NCBI GenBank assembly: GCA_024036415.1 | Contig: JAMWET010000651.1 | Span: 16,001-80,000, forward strand | DNA length: 64,000 bases | Reading direction: 5' to 3' | DNA from: Prochilodus magdalenae | Lineage: Eukaryota > Chordata > Actinopteri > Characiformes > Prochilodontidae | The notes under the pieces: generated by a model | The model's database searches: none | Seen by the model: only the letters and a program-made list of their open reading frames with translations | What the model was told of the DNA's origin: nothing | Shown here: positions 42,669-53,471 of the stretch, piece by piece | Layout of the letters: each line of letters starts with the position of its first letter | Position numbering within the stretch: the stretch's first letter is position 1 | Position numbers and translations under genes: made by a program

Positions 42669-42703
42669 TGTAATATAAAGACAGAGATAGATGTGATGGG
42701 AAG

Positions 42704-42763
<60 letters not shown>

Positions 42764-42838
42764 GTGTTGGGGCAGAGGGAGATCACAAGACAGCGAGAGA
42801 TAGATTGAGAAGAGAGAGAGAAAGAGAGAGAGAGAGAA

Positions 42839-42882
<44 letters not shown>

Positions 42883-43003
42883 GGAGAGAGAGAGATGTAA
42901 TATATAGAGAGATAGATGTGATGGGGCAGAGTGAGATTGCGAGAGAGAGAAAGACAGAGAGAGAGTGAAAGAGAGAGAGATGTATGTAGATACATGTGAT
43001 GGG

Positions 43004-43085
<82 letters not shown>

Positions 43086-43174
43086 AAGAAATGTGTTGGG
43101 GCAGAGGGAGATCACAAGAGAACGAGAGAGAGAGTGAGAAGAGAGAGAGAGAGAGAGAGAGAGAAGAGAGAGCA

Positions 43175-43219
<45 letters not shown>

Positions 43220-43229
43220 GAGAGAGAGT

Positions 43230-43268
<39 letters not shown>

Positions 43269-43328
43269 AGTGAGAAGAGAGAGAGAGAGAGAGAGAGTGA
43301 GCGAGCGAGAGAGAGACACGCGAGAGCG
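42440..43328. repeat. ~890-bp compound (GA)n/(GATA)n array with higher-order units
   Basis: GATA runs at 42490-42552, 42707-42762 and 43004-43085 alternate with GA runs. The block TGTGTTGGGGCAGAGGGAG recurs near 42556, 42764 and 43090, with a diverged one near 42920, so a 200-300-bp composite unit was duplicated. Frames of up to 343 codons (SLSL/IYLS) are artefacts. Confidence 0.96.
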
Positions 43329-45194
43329 AGCATGTGCGTATGTCATGAGTGATTTTCCTCTGGCTGGACTGCAGGGTTAGCACCTCTGGGGTTGCTTGTT
43401 AGGGACTCTCTGACATGAAGAGATGCGATGACAGAGTGAAGGGAGGAGAAAACAGGCCCATAGAGCCATCACTCACCTTTCTTCCTGTTAAACGCCCGGC
43501 TCATGCTGGAAAACTGCTCGGCCTCAGCTGCACGTCCCAGGAAGGTGCCACTTCAACCTGGAGGAACAAGAACACATCCAAAACGGTCAGACCACACGAG
43601 ACCGAGGAGGAGACTCCTGTCTCATAGCCCCTTTACCCTGTCCCTAAAGGAGACAGCAGGGGACTCACCCATGATCTGATTCACAAGGCCTGGCCCACAA
43701 CCTGGCGTTCCCATAATAAACAAATGAGGACTATAGGCCTTCTGCAGCACAGTGACGATAGAGCCCTAGAGGAGACCTGGAGCCAGGTGCTAATGGGTGT
43801 TTACTGGTGCTGAGTGTCGTGTAACCAGTGCAGTTGCATTAGATGAAGAAGACCAGAGCCATCACGCAGCCTAAGCTAGCTGCTAGCCGGTTCCTAAGAG
43901 GTTATTAAAATAGAATGGGAGTCTATGGGGTGATAGAAGGATGAATAAACGAGGCATAGAAGAGTGTGGCTGTGGATTAGAGTTTGGGGGCCTTCCCTGA
44001 GTGAGCACATGCAGTTTGGAGGCTGGAGGTTATAGGTAACAATAGGACTTAGAGTGGGGTTCAAATGAATGGGACTCTATGGGAGGAAAGATGGACAGAG
44101 GAAAAAGAAGACAAACAGACGAGTGCGGGTCTAAGCAATATTGAATTTGTACTTGGGGGAGCTTGCTTGCACTCCCTAAGTCCTTGTGGGTTTCCTCCCA
44201 CAGTCTGAAGACCTGAGGTCAGGTGAACCGGAGATGCTGAATTGGGCCCCTCCCCCCCATGAGAATGTGGGTCTGTATGTGACACAGGCTGTGGGTTGAG
44301 CAGTGGATTAGACGTTGGTGGTCTGCCCTGAGTGAGCACATGCAGTTTGTTGGCTGCAGGTTAAAGGAGACAACAGTGTTTGAATGGGGCCAAAAATGAA
44401 TGGGGCTCTATGGGAGGAAAAAGTGATTGGCAGGAAAGTGATTGGCAGATGAGTGCAGGTCAGACCAACATTGAATCCGTGCTTGGGGGTCTGCCCTGAG
44501 GTAGTGTATGTGAAACGGTGTCTGGCGGTCAAGCAGAAGTACAGTAGATGGGTGTGCACTTTTCCAACCCATTCACTTTAAATGGGGGGAAAAAATTCGG
44601 AATTCCACGTCATTCGGAATTCAACTTTTCCCATATATATGTATGTATGTCGGATTAATAAATAAGTTGTGACTTCATTTGAGCCATAAACCAGAGGCTT
44701 AGCAACAGTAACGAACCCCCTGGACATCTGCTTCTTTCTGATTGGCTCGTTGACCTCAGTGTAACCAATCAGCTCGCTGATGCAATACGTTCAGCAAACC
44801 GTGTGCCAAAACGAAATGCATTGCTTCGCTGTTATCTGTTTTCCTTAGCTCGGGACATTCTGACAGGAGTGGACACTCCACCCATACTCTGGTGCACACT
44901 AAACAAATGAATCACGGTCTGGCAAAAAAAGCGCAGACCTCGAGTCGCTTCCAAATGACCTCCAGTTCAGGTCACTGTTGGTGGCGAGGCATTTGGTCCG
45001 CAGCACACAAAGAAACTCAGCGTTAGAGAACGCTGTCCAGCTTCCTGTAGCAGCACGTTGGTGTTTACCGTCTGCATAACCCGCCCGTTTAACATCTCGA
45101 CTCCTGTGTTGTTCCTGCAGCAGGAGCTGCCGCTAATAACGACAGAACAAGGAAGCATAGAACCTTAAAAAAGTTACGGTTCCAGAGTCGGAAC
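43329..45194. other. Unassigned DNA with a ~320-bp tandem duplication at 43985-44490
   Basis: CCTGAGTGAGCACATGCAGT occurs at about 43996 and 44328. CTATGGGAGGAAA and the run ATTGAAT...CTTGGGGG follow each copy. The copies have drifted. ATTCGGAATTCCACGTCATT near 44596 is a small local repeat. No exon recognised. Confidence 0.5.
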
Positions 45195-45480
45195 CCACTC
45201 ACTCATTCATCTTCTAAGCCACTTATCCTTCTGACTCAAGGGTGGTTACACTCGCAGGGCCGAAGGCAGGAACTGCCCTGGATGGGCTGCCCGTCCATCA
45301 CAGGGCATACACACTCACACCCATGGAGCAAGTTAGCACCTCCAGTTCATCCGGCTGAGGTTCATCCAAACTCTACAGTGAAAGAACACCGGATGCCCAA
45401 GTCGGGAATCAAGCCCGAGGCCCTACTGGCTCTGAGGCAACAGTGCCACCCACCGCACCACTGTGCCAGCCATAGCCAGG
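45195..45480. mobile_element. Diverged dispersed repeat, retroelement-like
   Basis: CTCATTCATCTTCTAAGCCA, CCTGGATGGGCTGCCCGTCC and CATCACAGGGCATACACACT follow the order of a repeat common in vertebrate genomes. Low-level match only; class uncertain. Confidence 0.45.
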
Positions 45481-45764
45481 CCCACATCTTGGTGCACATT
45501 TGTGTCCACTAACTCAACACCGCTGTAGTGTTGAGTTAGCGTTCAGGGTTCAGTCTGGTCAGGAATGGTGTGCTCGTACACAGCTTCTGGATCGGATGCT
45601 CCGTTCCACACAGCAACACATTTGTCTGGAATATTTTCCCATTAGGAACAAATGGGGCGGAAAAGTACATGCTCCACTATCTCATAGAAGACCCCCCAGG
45701 CACTAATTCAGTGTTGGTCCAACCCACACTCATCTGCTAGTCCTCTTTTTCCCCATGTCTTTTT
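45481..45764. other. Unassigned non-coding DNA
   Basis: No family recognised; directly upstream of the 5'-truncated LINE. Confidence 0.4.
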
Positions 45765-48290
45765 CATCTCATACAGTCCCTTTCTTCACTGCTCACTTCG
45801 AAAGATGCTGAGACTCTGGTTCATGCAGTTATTACATCTAGGCTAGGTCACTGCAATGCTCTGTTCCATGGTCTCCCCTCCAAAACACTTCACCCTCTGC
45901 AGTACATTCAGAACTCCGCAGCCAGAGTCTTAGTACACACCAAGAAGTCGGCGCACTTAGTCACTACACACCAGTTAGAGAGTCACTGCGCACATTACAG
46001 CCCCACTCCTTCTTCAGCTTTTCCAGAGCTACACTGGCTTCCAGTTACAGAGCTACACTGGCTACCGGTTACAGAGCTACACTGGCTTCCAGTTACAGAG
46101 CTACACTGGCTACCGGTTACAGAGCTACACTGGCTTCCAGTTACAGAGCTACACTGGCTACCGGTTACAGAGCTACACTGGCTACCGGTTACAGAGCTAC
46201 ACTGGCTACCGGTTACAGAGCTACACTGGCTACCGGTTACAGAGCTACACTGGCTACCAGTTACAGAGCTACACTGGCTACCAGTTACAGAGCTACACTG
46301 GCTTCCAGTTACAGAGCTACACTGGCTACCGGTTACAGAGCTACACTGGCTACCGGTTACAGAGCTACACTGGTTTCCAGTTACAGAGCTACACAGACTT
46401 CCAGTTACAGAGCTACACTGGCTAACAGTTACAGAGCTACACTGGCTACCGGTTACAGAGCTACACTGGCTACCAGTTACAGAGCTACACTGGCTACCAG
46501 TTACAGAGCTACACTGGCTACCAGTTACAGAGCTACACTGGCTACCAGTTGCAGAGCTACACTGGCTACCAGTTACAGAGATACACTGGCTACCGGTTAC
46601 AGAGCTACACTGGCTACCAGTTACAGAGCTACACTTACCAGAGAAGCTACATTGGCTACACCAGTTACAGAGCTACAGAGCTACAGTTACAGAGCTACAC
46701 TGGCTACCAGTTACAGAGCTACACTGGCTACCAGTTACAGAGCTACAATGGCTACCAGTTACAGAGCTACATTGGCTACTAGTTACAGAGCTACACTGGC
46801 TTCCAGTTACAGAGCTACACTGGCTACCAGTTACAGAGCTACACTGGCTTCCAGTTACAGAGCTACACTGGCTACCAGTTACAGAGCTACACTGGCTTCC
46901 AGTTACAGAGCTACACTGGCTACCAGTTACAGAGCTACATTGGCTACTAGTTACAGAGCTACACTGGCTTCCAGTTACAGAGCTACATTGGCTACCAGTT
47001 ACAGAGCTACACTGGCTTCCAGTTACAGAGCTACACTGGCTACCAGTTACAGAGCTACAATGGCTACCAGTTACAGAGCTACATTGGCTACTAGTTACAG
47101 AGCTACACAGGCTTCCAGTTACAGAGCTACACTGGCTACCAGTTACAGAGCTACACTGGCTACCAGTTACAGAGCTACACTGGCTACCGGTTACAGAGCT
47201 ACACTGGCTACCAGTTACAGAGCTACACTGGCTACCAGTTACAGAGCTACACTGGCTACCAGTTACAGAGCTACACTGGCTTCCAGTTACAGAGCTACAC
47301 TGGCTACCAGTTACAGAGCTACACTGGCTACCAGTTACAGAGCTACACTGGCTACCAGTTACAGAGCTACACTGGCTACCAGTTACAGAGCTACACTGGC
47401 TACCGGTTACAGAGCTACACTGGCTACCAGTTACAGAGCTACACTGGCTACCAGTTACAGAGCTACACTGGCTACCGGTTACAGAGCTACACTGGCTACC
47501 GGTTACAGAGCTACACTGGCTTCCAGTTACAGAGCTACACTGGCTACCGGTTACAGAGCTACACTGGCTACCGGTTACAGAGCTACACCGGCTTCCAGTT
47601 ACAGAGCTACACCGACTACCGGTTACAGAGCTACACCGGCTACCGGTTACAGAGCTACACCGGCTACCGGTTACAGAGCTACACCGACTACCGGTTACAG
47701 AGCTACACCGGCTACCGGTTACAGAGCTACACCGGCTTCCAGTTACAGAGCTACACTGGCTTCCAGTTACAGAGCTACACTGGCTTCCAGTTACAGAGCT
47801 ACACTGGCTACTGGTTACAGAGCTACATTGGCTTCCAGTTACAGAGCTACACTGGCTTCCGGTTACAGAGCTACACTGGCTACCAGTTACAGAGCTACAC
47901 TGGCTACCGGTTACAGAGCTACACTGGCTACCAGTTACAGAGCATATCCACTATAAGATCCTGCTCCTGACCTTTAAAGCCCTGCACGGAGTAGCACCCA
48001 CCTATCCGTCAGCCCTCCTACATCCTTACATCCCATAACGAAGGCTAAGGTCCTCTGACTCTCCTGGCTGTTCCTAGGTCCAGGCTTTCCTCTATGGGTG
48101 GCAGGTCATTTAGTGTTGCTGCCCCCCCCACACTCTGGAACTCCCTACCTTCATCTATACGCACCTCACCCTCTCCTTCCGCCTTCAAATCTCACTTAAA
48201 AATACAATACTGTTTCCTTTCACCAATAGCCACCAAACTGCATGTACCAACTCCAATCCACAGTCATCCTGACCTGCACTCCTCTGTGCT
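45765..48290 (+). pseudogene. 5'-truncated LINE (L2/CR1-like) reverse-transcriptase tail, split by a minisatellite
   Basis: Plus-strand translation gives AETLVHAVITSRLGHCNALF then HGLPSKTLHPLQYIQNSAAR (45808-45930), the C-terminal region of L2/CR1-type reverse transcriptases. The conserved LHWLPV motif at 46029 is then repeated about 80 times (24-bp array). After the array the same frame continues HIHYKILLLTFKALHGVAPT (47943-48002), followed by frameshifted SLLAVPRSRL and FSVAAPPTLWNSLPSSIRTS (48110-48170). The element lacks its 5' part, as usual for LINE copies, and has stops and frameshifts, so it is inactive. Without the array the tail would be about 600 bp. Confidence 0.88.
46025..47946 (+). 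repeat. 24-bp minisatellite, about 80 copies, encoding LHWLPVTE
   Basis: The unit reads TTACAGAGCTACACTGGC plus TACCAG. In the LINE frame each unit is LHWLPVTE; in the next frame it is YRATLATS, giving a spurious 434-codon frame. Variants TTCCAG, TACCGG, CTACTAG and CACCGG occur. CACCGG/CACCGAC units form one block at 47585-47745, showing local homogenisation. The CTACAATGG variant recurs 312 bp apart (13 units) at 46743 and 47055. A short irregular patch lies at 46630-46690. Confidence 0.97.
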
Positions 48291-49199
48291 ATTTATTCAT
48301 CCCTTGTTTGCAACCACAGGCTAGCAACAGCCTAGCAGAAAGAGGGAACCCTTTAAGCTGTGCCACCATTCCCTGCTTCCTTCAGGAAGCACACTCTTCC
48401 CGTTTCACTTGACTCACTTTGGAGAAGACACAGAGACATACTGTCCGACACGTATCGCCATTCAGCCTTAAAGTATAGAGATATGATAATTGATCCATAC
48501 ACCCAAGTCATACCCTCGAGACTGGACCTCCACTTTGTTTGCTGCCGGTTGATTTCTCCAGAGCTCTTCAGCAAGCACTGTCCAGTTTAGAGGTCTGGAT
48601 TTCCCATGTGACTGCATTTCAATGCCATGCACGACTGCAGGTGGTTAACCAATCCAGTGTGTGCAGGAGCGAGACAACACACACATGCATAAATATACCG
48701 CCAGCGAATAAACAGTGTCAATAATCACACAATTATTAATTATGCATACACATACATGAACTGCATTGCTGTGCTACAGAAACAGTGAAGCATTTAAGGC
48801 TGCATTCTCTGAAATGACATGAGGGAGCTCTAAAACACGCACCCGGCTCAGCAAACCCTCTTTCAGATTCATTCATATTGAGTGAAGCCCAGCGTGAGTG
48901 GCTAATGTGTCACTTCAACCATCAAGTGAAACCTCATGGGCCTCGGCTGTGGAGAGGGTGCACTGTGGAGCATGGATAAGTGTGGTAAGGGCAGGTCCGG
49001 CATACGGCAGGCATTCGCAGTTCTGATTATTCCCAGGGAACATGTTACTGAATTAGAACTAGGCTTTAGAATTGGACTTCGGAAAAAAAAGGTCAAAGGT
49101 CATTTACCCTTGTACGGGACTTTAGAATTTAGAACAGTTTGCCAATCATGCTTCCACACAAAGGGACATGTCTACCATGTTTAGCCTGTCTATGAAGTG
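48291..49199. other. Unassigned non-coding DNA
   Basis: No exon, repeat family or array recognised; 48730-48860 looks single-copy. Confidence 0.4.
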
Positions 49200-49700
49200 A
49201 AACACCCACCCACACACACACAAACACACACCCACCCACCCACCCACACACACACTAGTCAAGACCCTAGGGGACAGTGAGCACAAGTGCCTAGAGTGGG
49301 CAGCCCTACACACAAGGGCCAGGAAGCAGTTGGGGGTTAGGTGCCTTGCTCAAAGGCACTTCAGTCCTGTCCTGTCGGTTCAGGGAATCAAAATTGGGAC
49401 CCGCTAATCACAAGGGTCAGTGACAAAGGTAATTTACCCTTGTATGGGACCTGTCTACCGTGGACACACACACACACACACACAGTCTATGAAGCGAAAC
49501 ACCCACCCACACACACACTAGTGAAGACCCTAGGGGACAGTGAGCACACTTAGAAGGACCAGTGGGCGGCCCTTCCCACAGCGGTTGGGGGTTAGGTGTC
49601 TTGCTCAAAGGCCTTGGTCTAAGGCACTTAGGCAGTAGTATCCTATCGGGTTAGCGAATCGAACTGGTGACCTTCCAGTCACATGTCTCATCGACAAAGG
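49200..49700 (-). mobile_element. Two tandem copies of a dispersed SINE-like repeat with CA/CCCA runs
   Basis: Copies near 49200-49440 and 49485-49700 share GACCCTAGGGGACAGTGAGC, TTGGGGGTTAGGTG and CTTGCTCAAAGG, ending in GAATCGAACTGGTGACCTTC (second copy). The reverse complement of that end contains GGTTCGATTC, like a tRNA box B, so the element may be a SINE read on the minus strand. Each copy starts with CACACAC/CCCACCCA runs. Confidence 0.65.
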
Positions 49701-51039
49701 TCATTGGTCCTTGTAAAGGGGTGCAGAAGGGAGTGGGCCTAAACGTCTATGTTGCAGGTGGATGCATGAGCAGTGTAGCCTTTTTTGCCAGGAGCAAGAC
49801 TAATTCGGTCCCCCTGTGATCCTCTAGTCCTGGACAGTGAAGACATTGCTTTGAAAGACATTTGGAAGCTGTATTTAATCCAGATACCTGGAATCCTGGA
49901 TTCTATCACCGCAACCGACAGCGCTGCAGCTGGGCTTCAGCCTGCACTTCCACAGACGGCGTGGAAATAGCCTTAAACGCCATTAACCATGCTAATAATT
50001 TGGGATTTTAAGAATGGACGAACTTTGACGGCCCTAAAACGAGAGCTTAGCTCCAACCGACAACCTGTAACTGACTGATAGCAAAGTGATATTCCTCCGG
50101 AGCTCCGTTTCACGGACCATTTTCCCAGATTAGCTGAGCCATCAGGAAATTACCAATTACTTACACTCTGCCTGAAACAGAGCCATCAATCACTTTACGT
50201 TTAACAGACAGGCCTCTTCGCTTACCACAGGAGGGAACCGAGCTTCAATCCTGCATTCATAAACAGACACATAAACAGATCGAGCACTTCTTCCATTCCA
50301 TCACGCCGCATGCACGACGAGGGCTTTCCTTCTCATCGCTTTCCAGATAGGCATTGAATCACCTCATAGAAGCTTCTTAGCTGGAGTTCAGAGGCAGTTC
50401 AAGACTCGTTCTCCTACGTCTACGCAGCGCTGGACTTTCCCGCTCTGGAAAGTGCTTTTTGACAGATTCAATTTGCATTCAAACATCCTCGCCAGCAGGC
50501 AAAGCAGGAGCTACGCTTTAATTAAAACGTAACTTCATTTAATCCCACAATGCATCACTGCAACCCAGTTCTCTGCCCACCAGAACAAAGCTTTCCATTC
50601 AAGTGACGTTTTAAATGGACCCCCTGAAGAACCAGGGTATTAGCGCAGGTGAAGACGGGACCCTCATAGGGCAACTATGTGGAGGTCTTGTAATCAAACA
50701 GCATTGTGTGGTAGGAATGTAGCTCTAAATCAGAATCGGGTGGAAGTGACTTCCCCCTCTATTGTTCTCGCTCTCAGATGGAAAGAAAAGGTTTCATTAG
50801 CCTGATGAATACAGTCACGCATGGGAACGTCTTACTGAATGTGGCCGCTCTGCCACGCTTGGCTCTTTCGGTTCTAAGCTGGGACGTTCTAAGAATACAC
50901 TGCCTTCTTTAGAAAAACACATTTGTGGTGTAAAGGTTCTAGGGGAACCCTAAACTGGTACAAAAGAATTAAAATGTAGAACCATTGACGGAATCCCATC
51001 CCCCCCGAATGTCCTTAAACGCAGAGGAAGTCTTCCACA
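49701..51039. other. Unassigned, largely single-copy sequence
   Basis: 49830-50640 has no repeat family. It includes GCCATTAACCATGCTAATAA and other homeodomain-type words. It may include conserved non-coding sequence; no exon found. Confidence 0.35.
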
Positions 51040-51235
51040 TCTAACCCACATACACACACCCACTCGAGTGAACACACACACTAGGGGGCAGTAAGCACGC
51101 TTGCCCAGAGCTGTGTCCACAGCACCCATGAGGCAGTTGAGGGGGTTAGGTGCCTCGCTCAGGGGCACGCAAGTCGTGTGCTATCAGCTCAGTGGATCGA
51201 ACCAGAGACCTTCCGATCACAAGGCTGGATCCCCA
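51040..51235 (-). mobile_element. Third copy of the SINE-like repeat
   Basis: ACACACTAGGGGGCAGTAAG, GGGGGTTAGGTGCCTCGCTC and GGATCGAACCAGAGACCTTC match the copies at 49200-49700. The box B-like GGTTCGATCC lies on the minus strand. Confidence 0.65.
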
Positions 51236-51280
51236 ATTTCCAGTATGCATGACTGTGCAAAGGTCACACACACCACAAAT

Positions 51281-51285
51281 GGATG

Positions 51286-51380
<95 letters not shown>

Positions 51381-51385
51381 GGGTG

Positions 51386-51416
<31 letters not shown>

Positions 51417-51453
51417 GGATAGATGGATAGATGGGTGGATGGGTGGATGGGTG

Positions 51454-51548
<95 letters not shown>

Positions 51549-51891
51549 GGATGGATAGATGGATAGATAGTTGGATGAATAGATGGATAGATAGATAGGT
51601 GGACAGATGGACAGATAGATGGATGGATAGATAGATGGATAGATGGATAGATGGATAGATGGATAGATAGATGGATAGATGGATGGATAGATGGATAGAT
51701 GGATAGATGGATAGATAGATAGATGGATAGATGGATAGATAGATGGATAGATGGATAGATAGATGGATAGATGGATAGATGGATGGATAGATGGATAGAT
51801 GGATGGATAGATGGATAGATGGATAGATAGATAGATGGATAGATAGATGGATAGATAGATAGATGGATAGATAGATGGATAGATAGATAGT
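51281..51891. repeat. (GATA)n array with GATG/GACA variants
   Basis: About 610 bp of GATA units. The first half is nearly pure; the second alternates GGATAGAT. It starts after ACAAATGGATG. Frames of 257-278 codons (LSIY) are artefacts. Confidence 0.97.
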
Positions 51892-52528
51892 ATATAATAG
51901 ATTTGATGGTATATATCAAAGTTCATTGTATACATATCAAGGTTCATTCTGTGTACACTAAACTTCATTCCATAATTTAAATAACACTGTTCAGGTCGTC
52001 TGTAGAAAATTCCAGAATAGATTTTCCATACTGTAATATATAAATTTCCCAGGGAATTTGCAATGTCAGTTTTTTCCAATATCATGCCCACTATCAACAC
52101 AATACCGGTCCAATTCCAAGCAGCCTATTAATCAAACCTCCATCAGCCAGCTTCACTACCACACCACTACGAGCTGAAACCTCCTCAGCACAGAAGCAGC
52201 TGAGCTGCAGAAATAGCCGGGTTAGTAAACTCAGACGCACGCTCTGAGGTCAGGCTTGTGTAAGTAGCACGTTCCCAAAAACAGGCCTGCAAAATAAGCA
52301 CTGTATGTGGGAAGGCTGCGGTTTGATGGGTCGGTTCCAGGGTAGAGTCAGGAAACACTAACTCACAGTACAGTTGGGACCGAAATGTACTCTGGGCTTA
52401 TACAGGTATAAAGCACCTAGTCCTAAACTGGGGAAACATGAAACTCCTCCTACTACACAAACACAAACAGGGACACGCAGTCAACACACGCTTACACCAG
52501 CGCAAACAGAGACGGGCGCGGGTTACAT
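51892..52528. other. Unassigned non-coding DNA
   Basis: A GTTCATTGTATACATATCAA/GTTCATTCTGTGTACAC pair near 51920-51965 is a short local repeat. Nothing else recognised. Confidence 0.4.
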
Positions 52529-52885
52529 ATCGTCACTGCCCAAAGGAAAACAGGAATCTGCAAAATGGCAATTTTACAGGAGAGGCCAAAAACCTCATTT
52601 AGTTTGAATGGAAGTCAATGGAACCAGACGTCTTTCCAAGCAGTTTGGGGCCATTTCTGTTAGTCCATTCTTCAAGAAATTCCCAAACAGTGTAAACAGC
52701 AGCTCATGTGATCAAATGAGCCATAAAAGTAAAAATCCACAAAAATGGAGATAGATAGATAGATAGACAGATGGACAGATGGATGGATAGATGGACAGAT
52801 GGATGGATAGATGGACAGATGGATAGATAGATGGACAGATGGATAGATAGATGGACAAATGGACGGATGGATTGATGGACTGATG

Positions 52886-52953
<68 letters not shown>

Positions 52954-53113
52954 CATAGATAGATAGATAGATAGATAGATGGATAGATGGACAGATGGAT
53001 AGATGGATAGATAGATGGACAGATGGACAGATGGATAGATAGATGGACAGATGGACAGATGGATAGATAGATAGATGGACAGATGGATAGATAGATGGAC
53101 AAATGGACAGATG

Positions 53114-53192
<79 letters not shown>

Positions 53193-53277
53193 GGACAGAT
53201 GGATAGATGGATGGATAGATGGATAGATGGATAGATGGATAGATGGATGGATAGATGGATAGATGGATAGATGGATG

Positions 53278-53348
<71 letters not shown>

Positions 53349-53384
53349 GGATAGATGGACAGATAGATAGATAGATAGATAGAT

Positions 53385-53416
<32 letters not shown>

Positions 53417-53471
53417 GGATGGATAGATGGATAGAAAAATGGAGATACAGTTTTTCATAGGACAGTGACGA
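52529..53471 (+). mobile_element. MITE-2 element (copy f) expanded by an internal GATA array
   Basis: The left part 52529-52752 is a normal MITE-2 copy (TATCGTCACTGCCCAAAGGA, AGAGGCCAAAAACCTCA, CATGTGATCAAATGAGCC). The right part 53436-53471 (AAAAATGGAGATACAGTTTT, then GGACAGTGACGA) is its normal end. Between them, exactly at GGAGATA, lie about 690 bp of GATA/GATG/GACA repeats. The words AAAAATGGAGATA and AAAAATGGAGATACAG flank the array on both sides. Confidence 0.92.
52750..53436. repeat. (GATA)n array inside MITE-2 copy f
   Basis: Alternating pure GATA runs and mixed GGATAGATGGACAGAT runs, at least three rounds. Frames up to 248 codons are artefacts. Confidence 0.97.

Noticed and set aside
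43415..43627. 70-codon plus frame ending PHETEEETPVS as an exon
   Set aside because: No splice sites of matching phase, no domain, and nothing else of a gene nearby.
46652..47956. 434-codon plus frame YRATLATS repeated
   Set aside because: A side frame of the 24-bp minisatellite; the biologically derived frame is LHWLPVTE of the LINE, and the locus is a dead retroelement.
51146..53458. Several 130-280-codon LSIY/PSIH frames
   Set aside because: Artefacts of GATA-type repeats.
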